This document shows, one piece after another, positions 18,850-27,088 of a stretch of 64,000 nucleotides of DNA; position 1 is the stretch's first letter; the number at the start of each line of letters is the position of its first letter. Source of the stretch: Microbacterium sp. EYE_78 (GTDB taxonomy: Bacteria; Actinomycetota; Actinomycetes; Actinomycetales; Microbacteriaceae). The translations under genes and the position numbers were made by a program. The notes under the pieces were generated by a model. It searched no databases and was not told the DNA's origin. It saw only the letters and a program-made list of their open reading frames with translations. The DNA lies in contig NZ_JAHXMY010000002.1 of the NCBI RefSeq assembly GCF_023149035.1, positions 682,001 through 746,000 of the forward strand, given 5' to 3'.

Positions 18850-19734
18850 ATGACCGATTCGACGGACGACCCGCGCACGAAGCACCACGACGACGGGTTC
18901 CCAGCCCAGGAGCAGAGTCAGCCCGGGCTGCTCGATCAGACCCGTCCCGATCCTGACCACGGCGAAGAGCGGTACCGCGGCTCGGGGGTGCTGGCCGGTC
19001 GGCGGGCACTGATCACCGGGGGCGATTCGGGCATCGGACGGGCGGTCGCGATCGCCTACGCACGGGAGGGTGCGGACGTGGCGGTGGTCGCGATGCCGGA
19101 GGAGCAGTCCGACGCCGACGACACGGTGCGACTCGTGAGGGATGCCGGGCGCCGCGGCGTCGCGTTCACCGGGGATCTCCGAGAGGAGGAGTTCGCCACC
19201 GGCATCGTCGCGGATGCGGTCGCGGAGCTCGGCGGCATCGACATCCTCGTCCTGAATGCGGCGTACCAGAAGGACCGCGACGGCATCGAGCATCTGCCGA
19301 CGGACGAGTTCGACCGGGTCTTCCGGACGAACCTGTACGCCATGCTCTGGACCACACGTGCGGCGGTGCCGCATCTGCAGCAGGGGGCGTCCATCATCGT
19401 GACGTCGTCGGTGCAGGCGTTCTCACCGTCGCCGGGGCTCATCGACTACGCCATGACGAAGGCCGCGCAGGTGGCGTTCGTGAAGGCGCTGGCCGAGGAG
19501 CTCGGGCCGCGCGGCATCCGGGTGAACGCGGTCGCGCCGGGCCCGGTGTGGACGCCGCTCATCCCCGCGACGGGGTGGGACGAGGAGCGCCTGGCGACGT
19601 TCGGCGACGACACGGCTCTCGGCCGTGCCGGCCAGCCCGTCGAACTGGCCGGTGCGTATGTCTACCTCGCGTCGGAGGCGGCGTCGTTCACATCGGCTGC
19701 GGTCCTGCCCGTCACAGGCGGCAAACCGCTCTGA
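18850..19734 (+). CDS. SDR-family oxidoreductase
   Basis: NAD(P)-dependent short-chain dehydrogenase of the longer type seen in YghA/YdaD-like proteins. 294 residues. About 45 N-terminal residues are polar and disordered-looking (PAQEQSQPGLLDQTRPDPDH). The Rossmann domain follows, with TGGDSGIGRA near residue 56, LNAAYQ near 138, catalytic Ser in VTSSVQAF near 182 and YAMTK near 200. AAGGAGGACGC precedes the ATG. A terminator follows. Confidence 0.92.
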   Translation: MTDSTDDPRTKHHDDGFPAQEQSQPGLLDQTRPDPDHGEERYRGSGVLAGRRALITGGDSGIGRAVAIAYAREGADVAVVAMPEEQSDADDTVRLVRDAGRRGVAFTGDLREEEFATGIVADAVAELGGIDILVLNAAYQKDRDGIEHLPTDEFDRVFRTNLYAMLWTTRAAVPHLQQGASIIVTSSVQAFSPSPGLIDYAMTKAAQVAFVKALAEELGPRGIRVNAVAPGPVWTPLIPATGWDEERLATFGDDTALGRAGQPVELAGAYVYLASEAASFTSAAVLPVTGGKPL

Positions 19735-19741
19735 GCCACGA

Positions 19742-19784
19742 CACGACGGAGCCCCCGGTCTCTCCGACCGGGGGCTCCGTCGTG
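19742..19784. terminator. Bidirectional hairpin terminator
   Basis: A perfect 19-bp stem with a 5-base loop lies between the convergent SDR and DJ-1/PfpI genes. Confidence 0.8.
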
Positions 19785-19792
19785 CCGTGGCG

Positions 19793-20341
19793 TCAGACCG
19801 TCTGCCCGGAGTGGGGGCCTTCGGCGATCTCCTCGACCACCTTGGCGTTGAAGGCCGGCAGATCGTCGGGGGTGCGGCTCGACACGAGCCCTTGGTCGAC
19901 GACGACCTCCGCGTCCTGCCAGACCGCGCCCGCATTGACGAGATCGGTCCGGAGGCTCGGGTAGCTGGTCAGGGTGCGTCCGCCGAGGACGTCGGCCTCA
20001 GCCAGGATCCATGCGGCGTGGCAGATCGCGCCGACCGGCTTGTGCTGCGCGAAGAAGTCCCGGGTGAAGCGGACCGCTGCCTCGTCGACCCGCAGGTCGT
20101 CGGCGTTCACCACGCCGCCGGGCAGCACCAGCGCGTCGAAGTCCGCCGCATCCGCGGTGTCCGTGGTGAGCTCGACCGGCTGTTCGTGTCCGTTCTTGCC
20201 GGTGATCGCACCGCTCGCCGGCGCGACCATCACGGCCGTCGCACCGGCATCCGTGACCGCCTGCCACGGCGAGGTCAGTTCACTGTCCTCAAATCCATCC
20301 GTCGCGAGGAACGCGACGCGCTTTCCGCTGAGTGTGCTCAT
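19793..20341 (-). CDS. DJ-1/PfpI family protein
   Basis: 182 residues of the type 1 glutamine-amidotransferase-like fold. Glu18 (GFEDSEL), nucleophile Cys107 followed by His108 (GAICHAAW) and the LVLPGG segment match PfpI/YhbO proteins. These are reported as proteases, chaperones or glyoxal-damage enzymes; the sequence does not separate these roles. The start fits a leaderless -10 box on the minus strand. Confidence 0.92.
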   Translation of the reverse strand: MSTLSGKRVAFLATDGFEDSELTSPWQAVTDAGATAVMVAPASGAITGKNGHEQPVELTTDTADAADFDALVLPGGVVNADDLRVDEAAVRFTRDFFAQHKPVGAICHAAWILAEADVLGGRTLTSYPSLRTDLVNAGAVWQDAEVVVDQGLVSSRTPDDLPAFNAKVVEEIAEGPHSGQTV

Positions 20342-20348
20342 GACAGCG

Positions 20349-20354
20349 ACGGTA
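20349..20354 (-). promoter_or_regulatory. -10 box TACCGT of DJ-1/PfpI gene
   Basis: On the minus strand TACCGT ends 7 bases before the ATG at 20341, a leaderless arrangement without a ribosome site. Confidence 0.45.
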
Positions 20355-20414
20355 GGTCCGTCGCAGAGCGGGTCGCAGGCCCTTGACCCCGGCGCCGGGC
20401 GGCGTTAGCGGGCG

Positions 20415-20420
20415 TAGCAT
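20415..20420 (+). promoter_or_regulatory. -10 box TAGCAT of the cysteine-rich peptide gene
   Basis: TAGCAT ends 6 bases before the ATG at 20427, again a leaderless layout. Confidence 0.55.
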
Positions 20421-20426
20421 GGTGCG

Positions 20427-20549
20427 ATGTCCACTTCGAACCTCCCGACCCCGACCCTGCAGCCGGTCCCCACCGACGATAAGAACCTCATCGAGGTCGT
20501 CGACGAGGGCGCGTCCTGCTGCGGCGGCGGGTGCTGCAGCACCAACTGA
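20427..20549 (+). CDS. 40-residue cysteine-rich peptide ending in CCGGGCC
   Basis: Not recognised as a named family. The product has 40 residues: a polar, proline- and threonine-rich N-terminal half, an acidic middle (LIEVVDEGAS) and a C-terminal CCGGGCCSTN with four cysteines in seven residues. There is no signal peptide or membrane segment. It has its own start-proximal -10 box and its own terminator at 20564-20591, both of which support a real gene. The cysteine cluster suggests thiol-based metal or metalloid binding in the cytosol, but that is inference. Confidence 0.65.
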   Translation: MSTSNLPTPTLQPVPTDDKNLIEVVDEGASCCGGGCCSTN

Positions 20550-20563
20550 CGCGCTGAGACGGA

Positions 20564-20591
20564 ACGACCCGCTCCTGACGGAGCGGGTCGT
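20564..20591. terminator. Hairpin terminator
   Basis: A 12-bp perfect stem with a 4-base loop sits 15 bases after the cysteine-rich peptide gene and 18 bases before the convergent stop of the MFS gene. Confidence 0.7.
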
Positions 20592-20608
20592 CGTCGTTCC
20601 CGGGTGGC

Positions 20609-22093
20609 TCAGTGGCCCACCGGGGCTCCCTGCGGCGCGTCGGCAGGTTTGCGGATGAGGAACGCCCCCACCAGCAGGGGCAGGGAGATCACCGCGGCGA
20701 TGAGGAAAGCGGAGTGGGTGCCGGCACCGCCTGCCTCCGCCTCCCCGGCGCCCGCTGCGAGGGTCGAGGCGGTGACCGACGTCATGACGGTGACCATCAC
20801 CGCGATGCCCGCGGCACCCGCCACCTGCTGGACGGTGCTGACGATCGCCGATCCGTACGACATGAACCGCGGCTCGAGCGACCCCAGGGCAGCCGTGAAG
20901 AGCGGGGTGAACGAGACGGCGAGGCCCAGCGAGAGCACGGTCTGCGCCGCGACGATCGCCCAGATCTCGGTGTTCTCGTCGAAGGTCGTGAGGACCCACA
21001 GCATCCCGACGGCCACCGCCGCACCAGGGACGAGCAGGACGCGGGTGCCGCGGGCGTCGTAGATGCGGCCGACGATCGGCCCGGCGAGGCCCATGAGCAG
21101 CGCACCGGGCAGCACGGCGAGTCCCGCTTCGCTGGCCGTCATCCCCAGGACGTCCTGCATGTAGAGGGGGAGGACGATGATCGTGCCGAAGAACGCCATC
21201 GACAGGAGCGTCATCTGCAGGATCGCCAGCGTGAAGTTGCGGCCCCGGAAGACCCGCAGATCGAGGAGGGGGCGGTCGGTGCGCTGCAGGAGCAGCTGAC
21301 GCCAGACGAAGAGGGCGAGGCCTGCGACGCCGATCACGAGCGAGACGATCAGCGGAAGGGTGGATGCCGGGGCCTCCGACCCGCCGTCGCCGCCGTGCGC
21401 TGCGGCCCCGCCGATCTGGCTCAGCCCGTAGACGAGCCCACCGAAGCCGAACGCCGACAGCACAACAGAGAGGATGTCGATCGGCGCGCGGGTGGTCTCG
21501 CCGAGGTTCGCGATCCATCGCGCGCCGACGCCGAGCGAGATCAGCGCGATGGGGACCACGGCCGCGAAGGTCCATCGCCAGTTCGCCGCCTCGCTGATGA
21601 CGCCCGACATGACCGGGCCGATGGCCGGCGCCAGCGAGATGACGATCGAGACGCGGCCCATCATGCGGCCGCGCGCGTGCGCAGGTACGACGGTCATGAG
21701 GGTCGTCATCAGGAGCGGCATCATGATCGCGGTGCCGGATGCCTGCACGACGCGCGCCGTCAGCAGCACGGGGAACGCGGGGGCCAGGGATGCGGTGATC
21801 GTGCCGAGCGAGAACAGCGACATCGCCGCCACGAACACCTGACGTGTCGTGAAGCGACGCAGCAGGAAGCCGGTCGTGGGGATGACGACGGCCATCGTCA
21901 GCATGAACGCGGTGGTGAGCCACTGCGCGTCGATGTCGCTGATGCCGAAGTCATCGGAGACGTGCGGGATCGCGACGCCCATCGTCGTCTCGTTGAGGAT
22001 CGCCACGAACGCGGCGGCGAGCAGCAGCCAGACGACGCGGCTCTCCTCCGGGCGCAGCAGCGGCGCGGCGGTGGCGCGTGCGGTATCGGTCAT
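20609..22093 (-). CDS. MFS transporter, DHA2 (14-helix) drug exporter type
   Basis: Proton-driven exporter of the inner membrane. 494 residues from the ATG at 22093, with CAGGAG upstream. Many hydrophobic helices are visible; motif C-like TARVVQASGTAIMMP, motif A-like LLRRFTTRQVF and the EmrB-type DAQWLTTAFMLTMAV are seen in order. The substrate is not shown. The 140-base gap to the divergent ABC exporter holds the promoters of both; no adjacent TetR or MarR regulator is seen. Confidence 0.92.
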   Translation of the reverse strand: MTDTARATAAPLLRPEESRVVWLLLAAAFVAILNETTMGVAIPHVSDDFGISDIDAQWLTTAFMLTMAVVIPTTGFLLRRFTTRQVFVAAMSLFSLGTITASLAPAFPVLLTARVVQASGTAIMMPLLMTTLMTVVPAHARGRMMGRVSIVISLAPAIGPVMSGVISEAANWRWTFAAVVPIALISLGVGARWIANLGETTRAPIDILSVVLSAFGFGGLVYGLSQIGGAAAHGGDGGSEAPASTLPLIVSLVIGVAGLALFVWRQLLLQRTDRPLLDLRVFRGRNFTLAILQMTLLSMAFFGTIIVLPLYMQDVLGMTASEAGLAVLPGALLMGLAGPIVGRIYDARGTRVLLVPGAAVAVGMLWVLTTFDENTEIWAIVAAQTVLSLGLAVSFTPLFTAALGSLEPRFMSYGSAIVSTVQQVAGAAGIAVMVTVMTSVTASTLAAGAGEAEAGGAGTHSAFLIAAVISLPLLVGAFLIRKPADAPQGAPVGH

Positions 22094-22221
22094 CGGATGG
22101 GGCTCCTGGCAGAAGGGCGCGCGGCGTGCGGCGGGATCGCGCGGGCCACGCGAGGCGTTCAGCGTAACGGATGCCGTGTGCCGGGCATTCCCGTGAACGC
22201 CGCCCCGGTGCACGGCGGCGT

Positions 22222-22227
22222 TATGGT
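22222..22227 (+). promoter_or_regulatory. -10 box TATGGT of ABC exporter gene
   Basis: TATGGT ends 6 bases before the ATG at 22234; a leaderless start is likely. Confidence 0.45.
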
Positions 22228-22233
22228 GGCCGG

Positions 22234-24117
22234 ATGAGTATGCGCGGGCCCGGAGCCGGCAAAGGCGGGTTCCGCGCCGTCGATGAGGATGCGCAGCGTC
22301 GGGCGAACGCGGCGGCGCCGCGCATCCCCGAACTCGGACGCCGGGTGGCTGCGCTCTTCCGGCCGTACCGCGGACGGCTCGCGGTGACCTGCGCACTCGT
22401 CGTCGTGGGCGCCGCGGTGGGCGTGATCCCGCCGCTGCTGGTCGAGCGCATCTTCGACGACGCCCTGTTCCCGCTCGACGGGTCCCCGCCGCGGCTGGAC
22501 CTCCTGGCGGTGCTCGTCGGGTCGATGATCGGGCTGTTCGTCGCCGGCGCGGGCATCGGGATCGGACAGACCTGGCTCACCTCGACGGTCGGCAACCGGG
22601 TGACCGGCGACCTGCGGATCCGGATGTTCGATCACCTGCAGGCGATGGACCTCGGATTCTTCACGCGGACCAAGACCGGGGTCATCCAGTCCCGTCTGCA
22701 GAACGACGTCGGCGGTGTGTCCGGGGTCCTCACGAACACCGTGACGAGCATCCTCGGCAACACGGTCACGGTGGTCTCGGCGCTCGTCGCGATGCTCCTC
22801 ATCGACTGGCGGCTCACGCTCATCGCCGTCGTCATGATGCCGATCCTCATCGTCGTGCAGCGCCGGGTCGGACAGGTGCGGGCGCGCATCGCAGGTCAGA
22901 CGCAGGAGTCGCTGTCGGAGCTGAGCGCGATCACGCAGGAGACGCTGAGCGTGTCCGGCATCCTGCTGTCGAAGTCCTTCAACCGCCAGCGTGCGGAGTC
23001 GGATCGTTACGCCGCTGAGAACCGCACCCAGATCGGGCTGCAGGTGCGGCAGGCGATGAGCGGTCAGGGGTTCTTCGCGGTCGTCCAGGTCATCATGTCG
23101 TCGGTCCCCGCCGTCATCTACCTCGTCGCGGGCTTCTTCATCTCAGGCGACGCGGCGCCCATCACCGCGGGGGCGGTCGTCGCCTTCACGACGGTGCAGG
23201 CGCGCCTGCTCATGCCGCTCATGGGACTGATGCGGGTGGCCCTGGACCTGCAGACCTCGCGCGCCCTGTTCGCGCGCATCTTCGAGTACCTCGATCTGAC
23301 CCCCGCCATCGCCGATGCGCCGCGCGCCGTGCCCGTCTCGGCGGCGCCCGGGCCGGTCGGCCGGATCGAGTTCCGCGACGTGTCCTTCCGCTACCCCGAC
23401 GCGGGTGCCGAGAGCCCCGCGACCCTGGACGGCGTGACGTTCATCGCCGAGCCCGGGCAGCACATCGCGTTCGTCGGTCCCTCCGGGGCGGGCAAGACCA
23501 CCATCCTGTACCTGGCTCCCCGGCTGTACGAACCGACGGCCGGCGCCGTCCTGTTCGCGGGTGCGGACGTCCGCACCCTCGCGCACGCGTCGATCATCGA
23601 CGACATCGGCATCGTGTCCCAGGAGACCTACCTCTTCCACGCGTCGATCCGAGACAACCTCCGCTACGCGCGGCCGGACGCCACCGACGCGGAGATCGAG
23701 GCCGCTTGCGTCGCGGCGAACATCCATCACGTGATCTCAGGGTTCGAGGACGGTTACGACACGACGGTGGGCGAGCGGGGCTATCGCCTCTCGGGCGGGG
23801 AGAAGCAGCGGATCGCCATCGCGCGCGTGCTGCTGAAGGACCCGCCCATCCTGCTGTTGGACGAGGCGACCTCCGCCCTCGACACGGTGTCCGAGCGGGT
23901 CGTGCAGGAGGCGATCGACGCGGCGTCGCGCGGTCGGACGACCCTGTCGATCGCGCATCGGCTGTCGACCGTGGTCGGCGCGGACGTCATCCACGTCGTC
24001 GACGGCGGTCGGATCGTGGAGTCCGGCACCCACGTCGAGCTCCTCGGTCGCGGCGGGCTCTACGCGACCCTCGCCGCGCAGCAGCTCGCTGCCGGGCGCA
24101 TCGACGGCCTCGGCTGA
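22234..24117 (+). CDS. ABC exporter, fused membrane and ATPase domains
   Basis: Half-transporter of the ABCB/MsbA type that would work as a homodimer. 627 residues. Six membrane helices about residues 45-330 carry the coupling segments RLQNDVGGVSGVLTN and SKSFNRQRAE. The nucleotide-binding domain contains Walker A GPSGAGKT near residue 415, signature LSGGEKQRIAIAR near 520, Walker B ILLLDEATSALD and H-loop SIAHRLST. All ATPase motifs are intact. The substrate cannot be read from sequence; lipid or drug export is usual for the family. Confidence 0.94.
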   Translation: MSMRGPGAGKGGFRAVDEDAQRRANAAAPRIPELGRRVAALFRPYRGRLAVTCALVVVGAAVGVIPPLLVERIFDDALFPLDGSPPRLDLLAVLVGSMIGLFVAGAGIGIGQTWLTSTVGNRVTGDLRIRMFDHLQAMDLGFFTRTKTGVIQSRLQNDVGGVSGVLTNTVTSILGNTVTVVSALVAMLLIDWRLTLIAVVMMPILIVVQRRVGQVRARIAGQTQESLSELSAITQETLSVSGILLSKSFNRQRAESDRYAAENRTQIGLQVRQAMSGQGFFAVVQVIMSSVPAVIYLVAGFFISGDAAPITAGAVVAFTTVQARLLMPLMGLMRVALDLQTSRALFARIFEYLDLTPAIADAPRAVPVSAAPGPVGRIEFRDVSFRYPDAGAESPATLDGVTFIAEPGQHIAFVGPSGAGKTTILYLAPRLYEPTAGAVLFAGADVRTLAHASIIDDIGIVSQETYLFHASIRDNLRYARPDATDAEIEAACVAANIHHVISGFEDGYDTTVGERGYRLSGGEKQRIAIARVLLKDPPILLLDEATSALDTVSERVVQEAIDAASRGRTTLSIAHRLSTVVGADVIHVVDGGRIVESGTHVELLGRGGLYATLAAQQLAAGRIDGLG

Positions 24118-24133
24118 GCTGCTCCTCCGCCCC

Positions 24134-25096
24134 TCACCACTGCCGCGCGGCCGCGAGCAGGGGCCGGGATGCCGGGTCCAGCCCGACATCCTCGCGCGAC
24201 GCGCGCTCGGTCAGGTCTCGCGTGAACTCGCCGAGGATCCGACGGTACGCATCATCCGGGTGGTGCTCGGCGACGCGGATCAGGGCGGGGACGTCCATGT
24301 CGAGGATGAGCCGGACCCGCGCCCGCGCGGCGGCAGGGTGACCGGCGGCGTCGAGGACGTCGATCCCGCCCCGCATCCCGTCGAGGTAGTCCTGCAGCAC
24401 CGGGAGCGCGTGGCGTCGCTGCGTGATCGACGTGCCGTCGGCGCGTTCGCGCCAGTGGACGACGACGTCGGGGATCACGTCGATCGCTCGTGCCTGGGCG
24501 TAGAGGCGCTGCGCGACGATCTGGTCCTCGTACGCCTTCCCCTCCGCGAAGCGGAGACCGCCCGAGCCCCAGAGCTCGGTACGGCTGACCTTCGACCAGG
24601 CGACGATGTTGCCCGACACGTCGGGATGCTCGGCGAGGGTCGTCCGCGTGCGGGCGGGCGAGGTGGAAGCCGCGACCCAGGGCTGCACGGTACCGGGGGA
24701 GTAGCGGCCGGAGGCATCCGCTCGGAGCCGGACGTAGGCACCCACCGCGACGTCGCTGCCCGACGCCTCGAGGCTGCCCACCAGCAGGCCGAGCGCCCCG
24801 GGGGTCATGACGTCGTCGGCGTCGAAGAAGCCGACGAACGGCGTCTCGACGTGTGCCAGGGCCTCGTTGCGACTGGCCCCGAGTCCGCGGGCCACGTCGT
24901 GGCGGATGAGGGTGAAGCGGTCGTCGTCGCGGGCTGCCGCCGCGAAGACGGTCGCGGTCGCATCCTGGGACGCGTCGTCGACGAGGATCGCCCGCCACGA
25001 GGTGAAGCGCTGCGCGCGGAGGGAGTCGAGCGCCTCCGAGGCGAAGGTGCCGACGTCGCGGCCGGGCACGATGACGGTGACGGACGGGGTGGGCAT
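24134..25096 (-). CDS. Family 2 glycosyltransferase
   Basis: GT-A fold enzyme that would transfer a sugar from a nucleotide-sugar donor. 320 residues. The start of the fold (VTVIVPGRDVG), first acidic site LVDDAS near residue 40, the DxD-like FFDADD near 92 and a later GKAYEDQ near 185 are visible. The ATG at 25096 shares a base with the TGA of the nifS-like gene (TGATG); a GTG three bases earlier is equally possible. It is the last gene of the nad operon, with no obvious link to NAD synthesis. Confidence 0.88.
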   Translation of the reverse strand: MPTPSVTVIVPGRDVGTFASEALDSLRAQRFTSWRAILVDDASQDATATVFAAAARDDDRFTLIRHDVARGLGASRNEALAHVETPFVGFFDADDVMTPGALGLLVGSLEASGSDVAVGAYVRLRADASGRYSPGTVQPWVAASTSPARTRTTLAEHPDVSGNIVAWSKVSRTELWGSGGLRFAEGKAYEDQIVAQRLYAQARAIDVIPDVVVHWRERADGTSITQRRHALPVLQDYLDGMRGGIDVLDAAGHPAAARARVRLILDMDVPALIRVAEHHPDDAYRRILGEFTRDLTERASREDVGLDPASRPLLAAARQW

Positions 25097-26229
25097 CACC
25101 GCGATCGTACCGCCGCCACGGACGCGGCGACCGCGTCCGCGACACCCGCAGGATCACCGGCCGCGTGATGGCCGAAGCTGAACCGCACGGCTGTCTGCGC
25201 GACCTGCGGAGGGATGCCGAGGGCCACCAGGACGTGAGACGGTTCATCGCTCCCGGCCGCGCACGCCGATCCGCTGGAGGACACGACACCGCGACGCTCG
25301 AGCTCCAGCAGCACGGCTTCGCCGCTCACGCCGGCGAAGGTGAAGCTCGCCGTGCCCGGCAGCCGGCGGACCGGATGTCCGGTGAGGCGCGCCTCGGGGA
25401 CGAGCTCGAGCACCCGGCCGATGAACGCGTCGCGCAGGCGGCCGACCCGGGTACGCGCGTCGGCGCGCTCGGCCTCGGCGAGCTCCAGCGCCAGGGCGAA
25501 GCCGACGGCGCCGGCGACGTTCTGGGTGCCGCTGCGGCGGTCCCGTTCCTGGCCGCCGCCGTGGAGGACGGGCTCGAGGGGGATGCGTCCGCGGATCGCG
25601 AGGACGCCGATGCCCTGCGGCGCGCCGATCTTGTGGCCGGCGAGCGACAGCGCGTCCGCGCCGGTCCCCGCCAGCGGCAGCCAGCCCGCCGCCTGCACCG
25701 CGTCGAGGTGCAGGGGGATGCGGCCGGTCGCCGCGGCGAGCCCGGCGGCATCCTGCACCGTGCCGACCTCGTTGTTGGCGTAGCCGACCGAGACGAGGAC
25801 CGTGTCGTCGCGGAGGACGTCGGACAGCGCCGCGGGGGAGACGATGCCGTCGCCGTCCGGGACGAGGCGCGTCACGGCGACGCCGTGCACCCGCTCGAGG
25901 TACGCCGCCGACGCGAGCACCGACTCGTGTTCGATCGCGGTGGTCACGAGGTGCCCGGCGCGCCCGGTCCGCACGAGCGCCGCGATCGCGACCCCCTTGA
26001 GCGCGAGGTTGTTGGCCTCGGTCGCGCCGGAGGTGAACACGATGTCCCCCGGACGCATGCCGACGACCGCCGCGACGCGGCGGCGGGCGTCGTCCAAGGC
26101 CGCCGCGGCGTCCTCTCCGACCGTGTGATGGCTCGAGGGGTTCCCGAACCGCTCGCCGAAGAACGGCAGCATCGCCTCGCGGACCTCGGGACGCACGGGG
26201 CCGGTCGCGGCATGATCGAGGTAGCGCAC
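25096..26229 (-). CDS. Cysteine desulfurase (NifS/IscS type) of the nad operon
   Basis: PLP enzyme that takes sulfur from cysteine for iron-sulfur cluster assembly. 377 residues. PLP lysine Lys200 in SLAGHKIG and active-site Cys323 in SSSGSACAAGSDEPSH are both intact, the latter in the longer-loop style of NifS. It lies between nadC and a glycosyltransferase gene. NadA needs a 4Fe-4S cluster, so a dedicated sulfur donor in the operon makes sense, as known for the nad-linked NifS of Bacillus. The GTG start follows the nadC stop by one base. Confidence 0.92.
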   Translation of the reverse strand: MRYLDHAATGPVRPEVREAMLPFFGERFGNPSSHHTVGEDAAAALDDARRRVAAVVGMRPGDIVFTSGATEANNLALKGVAIAALVRTGRAGHLVTTAIEHESVLASAAYLERVHGVAVTRLVPDGDGIVSPAALSDVLRDDTVLVSVGYANNEVGTVQDAAGLAAATGRIPLHLDAVQAAGWLPLAGTGADALSLAGHKIGAPQGIGVLAIRGRIPLEPVLHGGGQERDRRSGTQNVAGAVGFALALELAEAERADARTRVGRLRDAFIGRVLELVPEARLTGHPVRRLPGTASFTFAGVSGEAVLLELERRGVVSSSGSACAAGSDEPSHVLVALGIPPQVAQTAVRFSFGHHAAGDPAGVADAVAASVAAVRSR

Positions 26230-26230
26230 G

Positions 26231-27088
26231 TCAGGTCTCGTCGATGCGGACGTCGAGCCCCAGGTCGAGCGCTCGAGCGGAGTGCGTGAGCGCGCCGACC
26301 GAGATGACGTCGACGCCGGTCTCGGCGATCGCCCGCACGGTCTCGAGCGTCACCCCGCCCGACGCCTCGACGGTCGCACGACCGTCGACCCGAGCGACCC
26401 CGGTCCGCAGGTCGTCGAGCGTGAAGTTGTCGAGCATGATGGTCCCGATCCCGGCAGCGAGCACCGGCTCGATCTGCTCCAGGCGGTCGACCTCCACCTC
26501 GATGTGGGCCGTGTGCGGAAGGCGCGTCTTCGCGTCGAGGAGCGCCTCGGTCACCGAGAGCCCGGACCGCAGCAGCACGGCGAGGTGGTTGTCCTTCGCC
26601 ATGACCGCGTCGGACAGCGAGAACCGATGGTTGGCGCCCCCGCCGCTGCGGACCGCGTGACGTTCGAAGGCGCGGAGCCCCGGCGTCGTCTTCCGGGTGT
26701 CGGCGATCCGCACCCCCGTACCGGCGACCGCCGCGACGTACCGCGCGGTGACCGTCGCGATCCCGGACATCCGCTGCGCGAAGTTGAGCCCGATGCGCTC
26801 GGCGGTCAGGATCGCCCGGGCAGGACCCGAGGCGACCGCGAGCACGTCGCCCGCCGAGAAGGCGTCGCCGTCGGCGAATCGCAGGTCGACGTCGACGCGT
26901 TCGTCGGTCAGGGCGAAGGCGGCTGCGAAGACCTCGCCGCCGCTGAAGACGCCGGCCTCGCGCGCGGTCAGTTCGGCGGTGGCGGTGGCGGATGCCGGGA
27001 TGAGGGCCTCGCTCGTGAGGTCTCCCCACGGCGCATCCTCGGCGAGGGCCGCACCGACGGCGGCGTCGATGGTCGCGCGGGAGAGCAT
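26231..27088 (-). CDS. nadC: Nicotinate-nucleotide pyrophosphorylase (carboxylating)
   Basis: Quinolinate phosphoribosyltransferase: makes nicotinate mononucleotide from quinolinate and PRPP. 285 residues. RKTTPGLRAFERHAVRSGGG near residue 135, KDNHLA near 168 and IMLDNF near 215 are the expected substrate-binding motifs. The ATG at 27088 overlaps the nadB TGA by one base (TGATG); a GTG at 27091 would also fit. Confidence 0.96.
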   Translation of the reverse strand: MLSRATIDAAVGAALAEDAPWGDLTSEALIPASATATAELTAREAGVFSGGEVFAAAFALTDERVDVDLRFADGDAFSAGDVLAVASGPARAILTAERIGLNFAQRMSGIATVTARYVAAVAGTGVRIADTRKTTPGLRAFERHAVRSGGGANHRFSLSDAVMAKDNHLAVLLRSGLSVTEALLDAKTRLPHTAHIEVEVDRLEQIEPVLAAGIGTIMLDNFTLDDLRTGVARVDGRATVEASGGVTLETVRAIAETGVDVISVGALTHSARALDLGLDVRIDET

